Shown here in pieces: positions 36,087 to 44,693 of a DNA stretch of 64,000 bases. Origin of the DNA: Bacteroidales bacterium UBA5382 (GTDB lineage: Bacteria; Bacteroidota; Bacteroidia; Bacteroidales; Dysgonomonadaceae); assembly GCA_002409745.1 (NCBI GenBank), contig DHOU01000003.1, positions 42,661-106,660 of the forward strand. Reading direction: 5' to 3'. Below the pieces are notes generated by a model. It made no database searches. It was not told where the DNA came from and saw only the letters and a list, made by a program, of their open reading frames with translations. The number at the start of each line of letters is the position of its first letter. Positions within the stretch are counted from its first letter, which is position 1. The translations under genes were made by a program, and so were the position numbers.

Positions 36087-36988
36087 AGGTCAGTATTGGC
36101 GGGCTGGAACTGAAAAATCCGGTAATGACGGCTTCAGGAACATTCGGATACGGTACGGAATATATCGATTTTATCGATTTGTCTCGTTTAGGAGGCATTT
36201 TCGTGAAAGGGACGACCCTCGAACCCAGAGATGGAAACAATTATTCCAGAATGGCTGAGACGGCATCGGGGATGCTTAATGCGGTCGGATTGCAAAATAA
36301 GGGAGTGACTTATTTTGTACAGCATATTTACCCGGAAATAAAACAGTATGATACGAATATTATCGTGAATGTATCCGGCTCATCGGTTGACGATTATGTA
36401 AAATGCTCCGAAAGACTTGTCGATTTGGAGCGTATTCCGGCTATCGAACTGAATATCTCGTGCCCGAATGTGAAAGAAGGCGGAATGGCTTTCGGCACAT
36501 CGTGCGACTCTGCGGCGAAGGTGGTAAAAGCGGTACGCAAGATCTATCCCAAAACGCTTATTGTAAAATTATCACCTAACGTGACGAATATCGGCGAAAT
36601 AGCCCGTGCTGTGGAGGCGGAAGGCGCCGATTCGGTTTCGCTCGTGAATACCTTTTTAGGCATGGCCATCGACGCGGAAAAGCGCAGCCCGAAGCTTTCC
36701 ACGATTACCGGAGGATTATCGGGCCCTTGCATCAAACCAATCGCTTTGAGGATGGTATGGGAAGTATATCATGCCGTTGGAATACCGATTATCGGAATGG
36801 GCGGTATATGCAATTGGCAAGATGCCATCGAATTTATATTGGCCGGCGCCACGGCTATCCAGGTGGGAACTTATAATTTTATCGATCCTGCGGCTTCGGT
36901 GAAAATCGTCGATGGAATTTCGGATTATCTCGATCGCCACCATATTCTTTCAATAGACGATCTTATCGGAAATCTCAATATCGATTGA
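36074..36988 (+). CDS. pyrD: Dihydroorotate dehydrogenase B, catalytic subunit
   Basis: 304 residues. FMN-dependent oxidation of dihydroorotate to orotate. Signatures: [31 protein letters not shown], the catalytic Cys in [13 protein letters not shown] and [19 protein letters not shown]. Class 1B length and the overlap with pyrK support the NAD+-linked type. Confidence 0.96.
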   Translation: MDRLKVSIGGLELKNPVMTASGTFGYGTEYIDFIDLSRLGGIFVKGTTLEPRDGNNYSRMAETASGMLNAVGLQNKGVTYFVQHIYPEIKQYDTNIIVNVSGSSVDDYVKCSERLVDLERIPAIELNISCPNVKEGGMAFGTSCDSAAKVVKAVRKIYPKTLIVKLSPNVTNIGEIARAVEAEGADSVSLVNTFLGMAIDAEKRSPKLSTITGGLSGPCIKPIALRMVWEVYHAVGIPIIGMGGICNWQDAIEFILAGATAIQVGTYNFIDPAASVKIVDGISDYLDRHHILSIDDLIGNLNID

Positions 36989-37081
36989 CATTTCTAAATG
37001 ATCCTTTTTTTCTTTATTTATTCTTTTTATGGAATGCAATCGCGATAAATTGAGACATTCTGAAATCTATTTGCGCTTTCA

Positions 37082-37112
37082 TTTGACAAAATGAATAAAA
37101 CTATTATCTTTG
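37082..37112 (+). promoter_or_regulatory. Consensus promoter of asnA
   Basis: TTTG (37082-37085), 19 bp, TATCTTTG (37105-37112): a perfect Bacteroidetes promoter 25 bp before the ATG. Confidence 0.75.
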
Positions 37113-37137
37113 TGTTCCAAAAACAAAGAAATAAATT

Positions 37138-38175
37138 ATGTCGAAATTACATATTCCCGATGGGTATCATCCGTTATTGAATCTGAAGCAAACAGAACTC
37201 GGAATAAAAAGTATTAAAGATTTTTTCCAGCAAAACCTTTCTTCGGAGTTGCGTCTTCGGCGTGTGACTGCGCCTTTGTTCGTTGAGAGCGGTACGGGAA
37301 TTAACGATGATTTAAACGGAATAGAGCGCCCGGTACGTTTCCCGATTAAGGATATGGGGGACAAAACGGCTGAAATCGTGCATTCTTTAGCTAAATGGAA
37401 GCGTTTAACGCTGGCTGATTATCATATTGAAGAGGGATACGGTATTTATACGGATATGAATGCCATACGCGCCGATGAAGAATTGGATAACCTGCATTCG
37501 CTGTATGTCGATCAATGGGATTGGGAAATGGTTATCGCAAAGGAGGACAGGAGTGCGGCTTTTTTGAAACAAATCGTTCAACGCATCTATGCAGCCATGC
37601 TCCGTACGGAATATCTGGTGTATGAATTGTTTCCACGCATAAAGCCGGAACTGCCCAAGAATATTCATTTCGTCTATGCCGAAGAATTGTTGCAAGCATA
37701 TCCCGATAAAACCGCCAAACAACGGGAAGACGCCGTCGCCCAAAAATACGGGGCGGTATTTATTATCGGTATCGGCGCGAATCTGTCCAATGGCCTTCCG
37801 CATGACGGCCGCGCACCCGATTATGACGATTGGAGTACGCCAAATGAAGACGGTTTTAAAGGGCTCAATGGCGATTTATTGGTATGGAATCCGGTTTTAC
37901 AATGTAGCGTAGAGCTTTCATCAATGGGCGTTCGCGTCGATCCGATCGCCCTCGAAAGGCAATTGAAGTTGCATGGAAAAGAAGACCGATTGTCGTTGTA
38001 TTTTCATCGTCGATTGATGAATAATGAATTACCGTTATCCATCGGAGGAGGAATCGGACAGTCGCGCTTGTGCATGTATTATCTTCGAAAAGCGCATATC
38101 GGGGAAATACAATCGAGTCTATGGCCGTCTGAAATCCGCGAACAAGCACGGGAACACGCTATTTATTTAATCTGA
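37138..38175 (+). CDS. asnA: Aspartate-ammonia ligase (asparagine synthetase A)
   Basis: 345 residues. ATP-dependent amidation of aspartate with ammonia. A class II tRNA-synthetase-like fold is evident from VTAPLFVESGTGINDDLNG, WKRLTLADYHIEEGYGIYTD, VDQWDWEMVI and the final SIGGGIGQSRLCMYYLRKAH. Full length. Single gene with its own strong promoter. Confidence 0.96.
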   Translation: MSKLHIPDGYHPLLNLKQTELGIKSIKDFFQQNLSSELRLRRVTAPLFVESGTGINDDLNGIERPVRFPIKDMGDKTAEIVHSLAKWKRLTLADYHIEEGYGIYTDMNAIRADEELDNLHSLYVDQWDWEMVIAKEDRSAAFLKQIVQRIYAAMLRTEYLVYELFPRIKPELPKNIHFVYAEELLQAYPDKTAKQREDAVAQKYGAVFIIGIGANLSNGLPHDGRAPDYDDWSTPNEDGFKGLNGDLLVWNPVLQCSVELSSMGVRVDPIALERQLKLHGKEDRLSLYFHRRLMNNELPLSIGGGIGQSRLCMYYLRKAHIGEIQSSLWPSEIREQAREHAIYLI

Positions 38176-38253
38176 ATCCTTATTTTTATTCTTTCTGTTT
38201 TTTGAATTCGTTTTTTTGAAGTAACTTAGCCGGCTGAATTAAAAGGTATTCGT

Positions 38254-38916
38254 ATGGATGTTAAAATAGAAGAAAGTTGGAAAGAGCGCTTGCAAGATGA
38301 ATTTGAAAAGCCTTATTTTAAACAGCTGACCGATTTTGTGCGCGAAGAATATCGTGCACGTACTATTTATCCACCGGCAAAATTGATCTTTAACGCATTC
38401 GATTGCTGCCCTTTCGATAAAGTGAAAGTCGTTATCGTAGGGCAAGATCCGTATCACGAACCCGGCCAGGCGCATGGATTATGCTTTTCGGTAAATGAGG
38501 GAATACAGATTCCTCCTTCGCTTGTGAATATTTATAAGGAAATACAGGACGATTTAGGAGTGCCGGTTCCCCGTTCGGGTAATTTAGAACGATGGTGCCG
38601 GCAGGGAGTTCTTCTTCTGAATGCGACCCTCACCGTTCAGGCCCACCGCGCCGGCTCTCATCAGCATAAAGGATGGGAAGAATTTACAGATGCGGCTATC
38701 CGTCATCTGGCGAACGAACGGGAACATGTGGTCTTTCTTCTTTGGGGATCGTATGCACAACGAAAAGGGGAAAATATCGATACGAATAGACATCTTGTCC
38801 TGAAGTCCCCGCATCCTTCGCCTTTATCGGCACACCGGGGATTCTTTGGAAATAAGCATTTTAGTAAAGCCAATGCCTATTTGGTTGCCAACGGCGAAGA
38901 ACCCATCGAATGGTAA
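38254..38916 (+). CDS. ung: Uracil-DNA glycosylase (family 1)
   Basis: 220 residues. Removes uracil from DNA. Catalytic Asp in the water-activating loop [20 protein letters not shown] and the C-terminal [13 protein letters not shown] loop with the catalytic His are both intact, as is LLLNATLTV. Standard length. Its 3' end is followed by the 41-bp hairpin repeat array. Confidence 0.97.
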   Translation: MDVKIEESWKERLQDEFEKPYFKQLTDFVREEYRARTIYPPAKLIFNAFDCCPFDKVKVVIVGQDPYHEPGQAHGLCFSVNEGIQIPPSLVNIYKEIQDDLGVPVPRSGNLERWCRQGVLLLNATLTVQAHRAGSHQHKGWEEFTDAAIRHLANEREHVVFLLWGSYAQRKGENIDTNRHLVLKSPHPSPLSAHRGFFGNKHFSKANAYLVANGEEPIEW

Positions 38917-38939
38917 AGGAAATTTTGGGGGGAGTCCTC

Positions 38940-39261
38940 GAATTCCGAGACCTTGTCGAAAATTTTTTTGAAGGCTTCGTATCTTTACGACGCTTTGCCC
39001 GGTTTTTTTTGAAGGTTTCGTATCTGTACGACGCGTTGCCCGGGTTTTTTTGAAGGCTTCGTATCTGTACGACGTGTTGCCCGGTTTTTTTTGAGGGCTT
39101 CGTATCTGTACGACGCGTTGCCCGGGTTTTTTTGAGGGCTTCGTATTCGTACGACGCGTTGCCCGGAATTTTTTGAGGGCTTCGTATCTGTACGACGCCT
39201 TGCCCGGGTTTTTTTGAAGGCTTCGTATTCGTTCGACGCCTTGCCTGAGTTTTTTTATTCC
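38940..39261 (+). repeat. 41-bp tandem array of terminator-like hairpins (7 units plus a partial)
   Basis: Units start at 38975, 39016, 39057, 39098, 39139, 39180 and 39221 (degenerate), with a partial one before. Each plus-strand unit holds TCGTA, a 4-nt loop (TCTG, TCTT or TTCG) and TACGA, flanked by GGC and GCC, then a tract of 6-8 T. The loop varies while the stem is kept in units 1-6, and the unit has the form of an intrinsic terminator. It lies between ung and the TPP riboswitch. The frames open through it on the minus strand are by-products: 41 is not a multiple of three. Confidence 0.85.
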
Positions 39262-39354
39262 CGGAAATATTGCCCAGAGCAATCCCCGGGCAAAATTCAG
39301 GAATAAAATCCATCTATTTTTATCCCCGCCGTCCGCAAATCAAAAAATATCCTG

Positions 39355-39362
39355 TATCTTTG
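39355..39362 (+). promoter_or_regulatory. -7 box (TATCTTTG) of the TPP-controlled operon
   Basis: TATCTTTG ends 13 bp before the riboswitch core, so transcription would start right at the aptamer. No clear -33 TTTG. Confidence 0.5.
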
Positions 39363-39373
39363 TGTCACACTAT

Positions 39374-39452
39374 GCACGGGGTGCCCGCACACAGCGGACT
39401 GAGATGATACCCGACACCTGATTTGGATCATGCCAACGTAGGGATGCAAGCC
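39374..39452 (+). promoter_or_regulatory. TPP riboswitch (THI element)
   Basis: The conserved THI-box parts occur in order: ACGGGGTGCCC, then CTGAGA (39399-39404), ACCC, ACCTGATTTGGATCATGCCA (39416 onward) and ACGTAGGGA. This is the pyrimidine- and pyrophosphate-sensing core of the thiamine pyrophosphate aptamer. The downstream leader to ATG 39526 shows no strong T-tailed hairpin, so control may be translational. It governs the following four genes. Confidence 0.95.
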
Positions 39453-39525
39453 TGCCCGATTTTTCGTTTCTCGCTTCATTTTGTTGGCTATCCGAAAGAA
39501 AAAATAAATGAATAAATAGACCAAT

Positions 39526-40260
39526 ATGAATTCAACGGAAATAGAAAAAAAGTCAAGCTCCGATTTAGTCCGTCAGGGACAGCAAAACTGGCAAGGCCGT
39601 GAAGAATGGTTTTTCAACCGGAAGCATACCGATACGTACGAATTGTGGTATGAAGGACGCTATAAACGCGCCGAAGTATGGCAGAAAAAAATCATGGAAC
39701 AGCTTATCGGTAAGGACAAACGCGTGAAAACATTGCTGGAGTTCGGTTGCGGCACCACGCATTTTACACGTTGGTGGAAACAAATCGGCATCGAGGCTTC
39801 CGGCGGAGACATCTCGCCGTTTATGTTGTCGCAGGCGCTGCATTTGTTTGACGGAGACCTCGTGATGGCCGACTCCCACTTCATGCCTTTCAAAGATCAT
39901 AGTTTCGACGCATTGGCATTCGTCACGACATTCGAATACTACAAAGATCCCGTTAAAGTCTTGCGGGAAGCGGCGCGGGTTGGGAAATACGGCATTATGA
40001 TGGGAATGATGAATAAAACAACACCCAAATTCATCCGCCGCCGGACACAACAGCTTTTCGGGCTGAATCCTTTTTATGTCACGGCGACATTCTATACTCC
40101 CAAGACGTTAACGGAACTCGTGCATAAAGCGCTGAAAGGAAGGGATTATACGATAGAATGGACGATGACGGGACTGCCTAAGTGGTTTCCCGTACAGCAA
40201 TGGAACCAATCGTACGGCGATTTCTTTGCCTTGTATATACGATTAAATGATGTGGAGTAA
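39526..40260 (+). CDS. SAM-dependent class I methyltransferase in a TPP-controlled operon
   Basis: 244 residues. The Rossmann SAM-binding motif I is LLEFGCGTTHF, with an acidic residue in GGDISPFML. Motif IV-like FDALAFVTTFEYYKDP follows. It belongs to the broad Methyltransf_11/25 group; the acceptor is unknown. It is the first gene after the TPP riboswitch, 3 bp before the AIR-synthase-like gene, and the fourth gene of the unit is a Trm112-like protein, the kind of partner that activates some methyltransferases. No canonical thiamine pathway step needs such an enzyme. Confidence 0.85.
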   Translation: MNSTEIEKKSSSDLVRQGQQNWQGREEWFFNRKHTDTYELWYEGRYKRAEVWQKKIMEQLIGKDKRVKTLLEFGCGTTHFTRWWKQIGIEASGGDISPFMLSQALHLFDGDLVMADSHFMPFKDHSFDALAFVTTFEYYKDPVKVLREAARVGKYGIMMGMMNKTTPKFIRRRTQQLFGLNPFYVTATFYTPKTLTELVHKALKGRDYTIEWTMTGLPKWFPVQQWNQSYGDFFALYIRLNDVE

Positions 40261-40263
40261 GAA

Positions 40264-41319
40264 ATGGATCAAAAACTCGGAAAAATAGATCATTCACTGG
40301 TGCACGATTTTATCAGGCATCACTGTGGAGCCCGTCGACCGGAAGTAATATCAGGCCCCGATTTCGGCGTCGACGTGTCTGTTATCGATTTAAACGACGG
40401 CCGGGCAATGGCCCTTACGAGCGATCCGTTGTCGTTGATTCCGTCACTGGGATTGCAGGAATCGGCATGGCTTTCCGTCCAACTGATGGCCAACGATATG
40501 GCAACAACGGGCTTTGCGCCGATGTACGGACAGTTCGTCCTGAACTTGCCGGCTCATTTTTCTCAAGAGGATTTTAAAGTTTACTGGAAGCATATCGACC
40601 GCTTTTGTTCCGACATCGGCATGGCCGTTACCGGCGGACATACCGGCTTTATAGAAGGACAAAACTCCACCATTGCCGGCGGAGGAACCTTCATCGCCAT
40701 CGCTCCTAAAAATGAAATCCTCACCTCTGCGGGAGCCTCTCCCGGCGATGCCATCCTGGTAACGAAAGAATGCGCCCTTTCTTCTACAGCCATATTGGCG
40801 TTAAGCTTTCCCGAAACGGTAAAGAATAAACTCGGAGGCGAGTTTTACCGGTTGGCTGCGGAAAGTTTTTACCGTACCTCTTCGCTCAAAGATGCCTTGA
40901 CGGCAGCCGGTCAACAACAAACGCGTAACGCGATTACCGCGATGCACGATGTGACCGAAGGAGGGGTGTTGGGTGCGATTTACGAACTAACGGTCGCTTC
41001 GGGCAACGGAGCGGAAGTATATAATGATCTTTTGCCGTTTGGGGAAGTGCAAGAAGCCGTTTGCTCGCTTTTTTCACTTGATTCCCGGTATTGTGTGGGC
41101 GCCGGTTCGATGATTATCACCTGTAAAAAAGAAGGGGTGAATGCGGTTATCGAATCTTTGGCAAAAGAAAAAATTCCCTGTGTCGAAGTGGGGCGTCTGA
41201 CGGAAAAAGAAAAGGGGGTAAAACTGATTGAAGAAGGCAGGGAAAAAGCGTTGAACTATTTCCACACCGACCCGTATTGGGCCGCTTTTTTCAAGGCACT
41301 GAAAGCAGGATGGAAATGA
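40264..41319 (+). CDS. AIR-synthase-related (HypE/ThiL-like fold) protein
   Basis: 351 residues of the PurM/ThiL/HypE/SelD ATP-binding superfamily. The N-terminal domain has GPDFGVDVSVIDLNDGRAMA and LMANDMATTGFAPMY, the centre VTGGHTGFIEGQNSTIAGGG, and the C-terminal domain AMHDVTEGGVLGAIYELTVA. The GDDAA signature of thiamine-monophosphate kinase is absent; the sequence looks closer to HypE-like proteins. With a TPP riboswitch upstream a thiamine-related phosphorylation is possible but not shown. Its stop overlaps the next start (ATGA). Confidence 0.8.
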   Translation: MDQKLGKIDHSLVHDFIRHHCGARRPEVISGPDFGVDVSVIDLNDGRAMALTSDPLSLIPSLGLQESAWLSVQLMANDMATTGFAPMYGQFVLNLPAHFSQEDFKVYWKHIDRFCSDIGMAVTGGHTGFIEGQNSTIAGGGTFIAIAPKNEILTSAGASPGDAILVTKECALSSTAILALSFPETVKNKLGGEFYRLAAESFYRTSSLKDALTAAGQQQTRNAITAMHDVTEGGVLGAIYELTVASGNGAEVYNDLLPFGEVQEAVCSLFSLDSRYCVGAGSMIITCKKEGVNAVIESLAKEKIPCVEVGRLTEKEKGVKLIEEGREKALNYFHTDPYWAAFFKALKAGWK

Positions 41320-41954
41320 CAATACAAAAGAAGATTACCAAAGGAATTTATCTGGTTATCGATCCTTCCATGGACCGGCTTTTATTGTTGGATAAACTCC
41401 GGCTTGCCCTGCAACAACCGATTGCAGCGGTGCAAATTTGGGATAATTTTGACAAAAACGCCGACATCGAAGGTTTTATCCGTCCGGTAAGCGCCCTCTG
41501 CGCCGAAGCCGATACACCGCTTTTGATGAACAACCGATGGGAGTATTTGCTGCATTTTCCGCTCGACGGGGTTCATTTCGACCAAATACCCGATGACATG
41601 GGCGCCATCCGCCAAAAAGTGGGGCGGACGTTTATTTCCGGACTGACCTGCAATAACGACTTGTCGTGGGTTCGATGGGCTGCCGCACATCGACTGGATT
41701 ATATTTCCTTCTGTTCCGTTTTTCCATCTTCTACGGCCAACAGTTGCGAGTTAGTCGATTTCGACACCGTCCGGCAGGCACGCGCGCTGTTTAGCCGTCC
41801 GATTTTTCTGGCGGGAGGTATCCGGCCGGAAAACATGGACAAGTTAAACACCCTGCCGTATGATGGAGTAGCCGTGGTTTCGGGGATTATGAGCGTGGCG
41901 GATCCCATCGACGCCATCAAAAAGTATAGCGAACAATTAATTAAAAAACAATGA
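41316..41954 (+). CDS. ThiE-like (thiamine-phosphate synthase fold) protein with altered active site
   Basis: About 212 residues; ATG 41310 is an alternative start. The TIM-barrel framework of ThiE is clear: DGVHFDQIPDDM, LDYISFCSVFPSSTANS, RPIFLAGGIRPENM and YDGVAVVSGIM. Several key positions differ: the usual Q-L-R-x-K is AVQIWDN, the N-D-R motif is MNNRWE, and the FPTxTK phosphate loop is FPSSTANS. Magnesium and pyrophosphate binding may therefore be lost. It overlaps the preceding and following genes by 4 bp each (ATGA). It may act on a different substrate or serve as a binding protein. Confidence 0.8.
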   Translation: MTIQKKITKGIYLVIDPSMDRLLLLDKLRLALQQPIAAVQIWDNFDKNADIEGFIRPVSALCAEADTPLLMNNRWEYLLHFPLDGVHFDQIPDDMGAIRQKVGRTFISGLTCNNDLSWVRWAAAHRLDYISFCSVFPSSTANSCELVDFDTVRQARALFSRPIFLAGGIRPENMDKLNTLPYDGVAVVSGIMSVADPIDAIKKYSEQLIKKQ

Positions 41955-42295
41955 GACTAAAAACGATAGAAAAACTATGCTGCCCGTTCGATAAGGCAGA
42001 TTTGCAATTAACCGTCATCACAACAGACGATACGGGAGAAAAAGTGATAGAGGGCTTTTTAATTTGTAACGAATGCCAACGGTTATATCCCATCATGAAA
42101 GGCATTCCGATTATGAATCCCGATGAATTCAGAGAATTTGACTTGGAAAGGCCTGTGTTGGAGAGATGGCAACGCTATCTGGATGGCAAAACGATTGATG
42201 ACACCTTTCGCGTCGTTGAGATTTCAGATGTCCCCTCGAAGACGCAACTCAACGTCTTACCGGATGCGTTACCCGCAGTTAAACCGCAAAAATAA
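41951..42295 (+). CDS. Trm112-like zinc protein
   Basis: 114 residues. Cysteines in LCCPFDKADL and ICNECQRLYPIMKGIPIM match the Trm112 fold, with the typical YPI-x-x-GIP motif; one of the four usual ligands appears shifted. In eukaryotes and archaea Trm112 is an activator of methyltransferases. Here it is the fourth gene of the riboswitch operon led by a methyltransferase, overlapping the third gene by 4 bp. A methyltransferase partnership is inference. Confidence 0.8.
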   Translation: MRLKTIEKLCCPFDKADLQLTVITTDDTGEKVIEGFLICNECQRLYPIMKGIPIMNPDEFREFDLERPVLERWQRYLDGKTIDDTFRVVEISDVPSKTQLNVLPDALPAVKPQK

Positions 42296-42328
42296 ACAAT
42301 AAAACTTCTTGAATAAAAGATTTTTGGT

Positions 42329-42336
42329 TATCTTTG
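42329..42336 (+). promoter_or_regulatory. -7 box (TATCTTTG) of rpsP
   Basis: TATCTTTG 49 bp before the rpsP start; TTG near 42309 is a partial -33. Confidence 0.5.
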
Positions 42337-42385
42337 CACCCGCAAATACAATTTATAAAGCATTTTAATTTAAAAAAACTACTAA

Positions 42386-42982
42386 ATGGCAACAAAATTA
42401 CGTTTACAACGACGGGGACGCAAACACTACCCGTACTATCAAATCATTGTTGCAGATAGCAGGGCTCCACGAGATGGAAAGTACATAGAAAGGATAGGTT
42501 CATATAATCCGAACACTCATCCTGCTACTATCACTTTAGATTTCGACCGGGCTTTGTATTGGCTGCAAACAGGCGCTCAACCAACCGACACCGTTCGGAA
42601 TATCCTTTCAAGAGAAGGAGTACTCATGAAGAAACATCTTCTCGGCGGTGTAACCAAAGGTGCATTTAACGAAGAAGAAGCCGAAAAGAAATTCGAAGCT
42701 TGGAAAGATGCTAAACTCAATGCCGTTCAATCTGTTAAAGAAAAAGATGAAGAGAAAAAACGTGCGGACGAAAAAGCTCGTTTAGATGCCGAAAAAGAAC
42801 AGAATAAAGCCAGAGCAGAACTTTTAGCGAAGAAAAAAGCCGAACTTGAAGCGGCTAATGCACCGGCTCAAGAAGAGGAAGAACAAGCAGCGCCTTCGGA
42901 GGAAGTTCCTGTAACAACAGAAGAAGCGACTGCAACTCCTGAGGCAGAAGAAAGTAAAAAAGAAGAAGAACCAACAGCCTGA
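42386..42982 (+). CDS. rpsP: 30S ribosomal protein S16 with charged C-terminal extension
   Basis: 198 residues. Residues 1-85 are canonical S16 ([46 protein letters not shown]). Residues about 110-198 are a Lys/Glu/Ala-rich helical then acidic tail (AEEEEAAP-like). Such long tails occur in Bacteroidetes S16 but not in E. coli. Single gene with promoter and terminator. Confidence 0.96.
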   Translation: MATKLRLQRRGRKHYPYYQIIVADSRAPRDGKYIERIGSYNPNTHPATITLDFDRALYWLQTGAQPTDTVRNILSREGVLMKKHLLGGVTKGAFNEEEAEKKFEAWKDAKLNAVQSVKEKDEEKKRADEKARLDAEKEQNKARAELLAKKKAELEAANAPAQEEEEQAAPSEEVPVTTEEATATPEAEESKKEEEPTA

Positions 42983-43005
42983 TTAGTTCTCATCTCAAAT
43001 AGAAG

Positions 43006-43040
43006 ACCTCCGATTTTGATTCATAATCGGAGGTTTTTTT
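43006..43040 (+). terminator. Intrinsic terminator of rpsP
   Basis: ACCTCCGATT (43006-43015) and AATCGGAGGT (43025-43034) form a perfect 10-bp stem with a 9-nt loop and a run of seven T. Confidence 0.92.
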
Positions 43041-43051
43041 ATAATAATCTA

Positions 43052-43558
43052 TTACTCAATATCCTCTTTATCAATAATGACCTCCATTAATCCCAGGCAG
43101 GCATCTTCTAATAAATCAAGCACCAACTCGAATCCTGACGTTCCGCCAAAATAAGGATCGGGAATATGATCATGGCTATATTGTCGGGAGAATTCCGTCA
43201 TGCGATGAATTTTCCGTTCATCTTCCGTTGTAATAGCCATCGATTTGACATCCATATAATTTTGATCATCCATCGCAATAATGTAATCAAAATTCTGAAA
43301 GTCTTTTTTTGTAAATCTACGTGCCCGGGAGAGAAACGCATATCCACGTTTTTCCCCATGAGCACGCATGCGCTCATCGGGAAGGTCCCCTTCGTGCCAA
43401 CCGGAAGTACCGGCAGAATCAGTTTCAATACTATCCTGTAAATTATTCTTTTCAATAATACGGTTCATAACGCTTTCTGCGGCCGGAGAACGACAAATAT
43501 TTCCAAGACAGACAAAAAGTATACGAATTTTTTTCTTATTTGAATCCTGCAATTTCAT
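43052..43558 (-). CDS. Low-molecular-weight protein-tyrosine phosphatase
   Basis: 168 residues. The P-loop VCLGNICRSPAAE (C-x5-R) near the N-terminus and the general-acid Asp motif IPDPYFGG near the C-terminus are both intact. Either a protein tyrosine phosphatase or a polysaccharide-export regulator by family. Convergent with rpsP. Its promoter is TTGT (43643-43640), 19 bp, TATCTTTG (43620-43613) on the minus strand. The stretch 43645-43798 holds no recognisable gene. Confidence 0.92.
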   Translation of the reverse strand: MKLQDSNKKKIRILFVCLGNICRSPAAESVMNRIIEKNNLQDSIETDSAGTSGWHEGDLPDERMRAHGEKRGYAFLSRARRFTKKDFQNFDYIIAMDDQNYMDVKSMAITTEDERKIHRMTEFSRQYSHDHIPDPYFGGTSGFELVLDLLEDACLGLMEVIIDKEDIE

Positions 43559-43612
43559 ACGAATAAAATAGTGAAGTGACTATAAATAATTGTAACCTTA
43601 AACAAATTGTTA

Positions 43613-43643
43613 CAAAGATAATGCATTTTACCCTTCCGGACAA
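43613..43643 (-). promoter_or_regulatory. Promoter of the phosphatase gene
   Basis: Minus-strand TTGT at 43643-43640, a 19-bp spacer and TATCTTTG at 43620-43613, ending 54 bp before the start codon. Confidence 0.6.
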
Positions 43644-43798
43644 CTTCCGTGTAGATAAAAGTCTTATAAGATTGAAGTTAGGAGGACGTATCACTTACCG
43701 GAGCGTTTTCTCCATGGATATTTAAATGCCCGAAAATTGTTTCCAAATAATTCTGATTGATTTTCAGATACCGGCTAAAAGCGTTTTTTAGGTGTCTG

Positions 43799-44623
43799 TC
43801 ACAAATATTTATCCATTAACAGGTTCATCTCTTGCTGTAATTTCTTAGCCTCTTCGGCGGCGGCTTCTGCAAAGCTTTCGGTATGGTCAGCATAGATGAT
43901 GGACCGTGAAGCATTGACAATCAGTCCGCATTGTTTATTCATGCCGTACCGGCAAACATCCTCTAACGATCCGCCCTGTGTTCCCACACCCGGAACTAAC
44001 AGAAAGTGGTTAGGAACAATTTTCCGCACATCTTGCAATAACGTCCCGTGAGTAGCCCCGACGACATACATCATTTGTTCATCGGATGCCCATGTCTGCG
44101 ATACACGCAACACCTGTTCAAATAAACGTTCTCCGTTTTTATTCTCGGTTTGTTGGAAGTCATTCGAGCCCTTGTTTGAAGTTAACGCCAATAGTATCAC
44201 CCAACTTTCAGGATACAGAAGAAATGGTTTCACACTATCTTCGCCCATATAAGGAGCCACCGTCAGGGCGTCCACCTTCATGCCGTCGAAAAAAGTGCGT
44301 GCATACATTTCGCTCGTGTTCGCAATATCGCCTCGTTTAGCATCGGCGATAATAAACAGTTGCGGATGACGCTGTTTTATATAAGCCACGGTTTTCTGCA
44401 ACGACAGCCAACCTTCTATTCCCGCACTCTCATAAAATGCGACATTCGGTTTATAGGCAATGCAGTAGGGAGCCGTCGCATCGATAATCGCTTTATTAAA
44501 CGTATAAATAGGATCTTCGTTATCGGTGAGATAATCGGGAATTTTTTCAATATCGGTATCCAGTCCTACGCATAGGAAAGACCGTTTTTTTATTATTTGT
44601 TCAAAAAGCTGTTGTTTTGTCAT
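43799..44623 (-). CDS. pyrF: Orotidine 5'-phosphate decarboxylase (group 2 length)
   Basis: 274 residues. Converts OMP to UMP. N-terminal [14 protein letters not shown], the catalytic core [14 protein letters not shown] with Lys and Asp, and [10 protein letters not shown] for phosphate binding. The longer form common in Bacteroidetes and mycobacteria. It follows prfA by 70 bp with no evident promoter box, so probably co-transcribed purM-prfA-pyrF. Confidence 0.95.
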   Translation of the reverse strand: MTKQQLFEQIIKKRSFLCVGLDTDIEKIPDYLTDNEDPIYTFNKAIIDATAPYCIAYKPNVAFYESAGIEGWLSLQKTVAYIKQRHPQLFIIADAKRGDIANTSEMYARTFFDGMKVDALTVAPYMGEDSVKPFLLYPESWVILLALTSNKGSNDFQQTENKNGERLFEQVLRVSQTWASDEQMMYVVGATHGTLLQDVRKIVPNHFLLVPGVGTQGGSLEDVCRYGMNKQCGLIVNASRSIIYADHTESFAEAAAEEAKKLQQEMNLLMDKYL

Positions 44624-44693
44624 TTATTTAATTTATTACATCAATTACTTCGAGATACCACGCTAATCTGTTTTAATTTCATGAATGAAAATT

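Noticed and set aside
38824..39313. Minus-strand frames of about 150 codons with K/R-rich repeats
   Set aside because: They come from the 41-bp array, whose period is not a multiple of three, so the peptides change frame each unit.
40264..41319. Canonical thiamine-monophosphate kinase (thiL)
   Set aside because: The GDDAA signature is lacking and the sequence looks closer to HypE-like AIR-synthase relatives.
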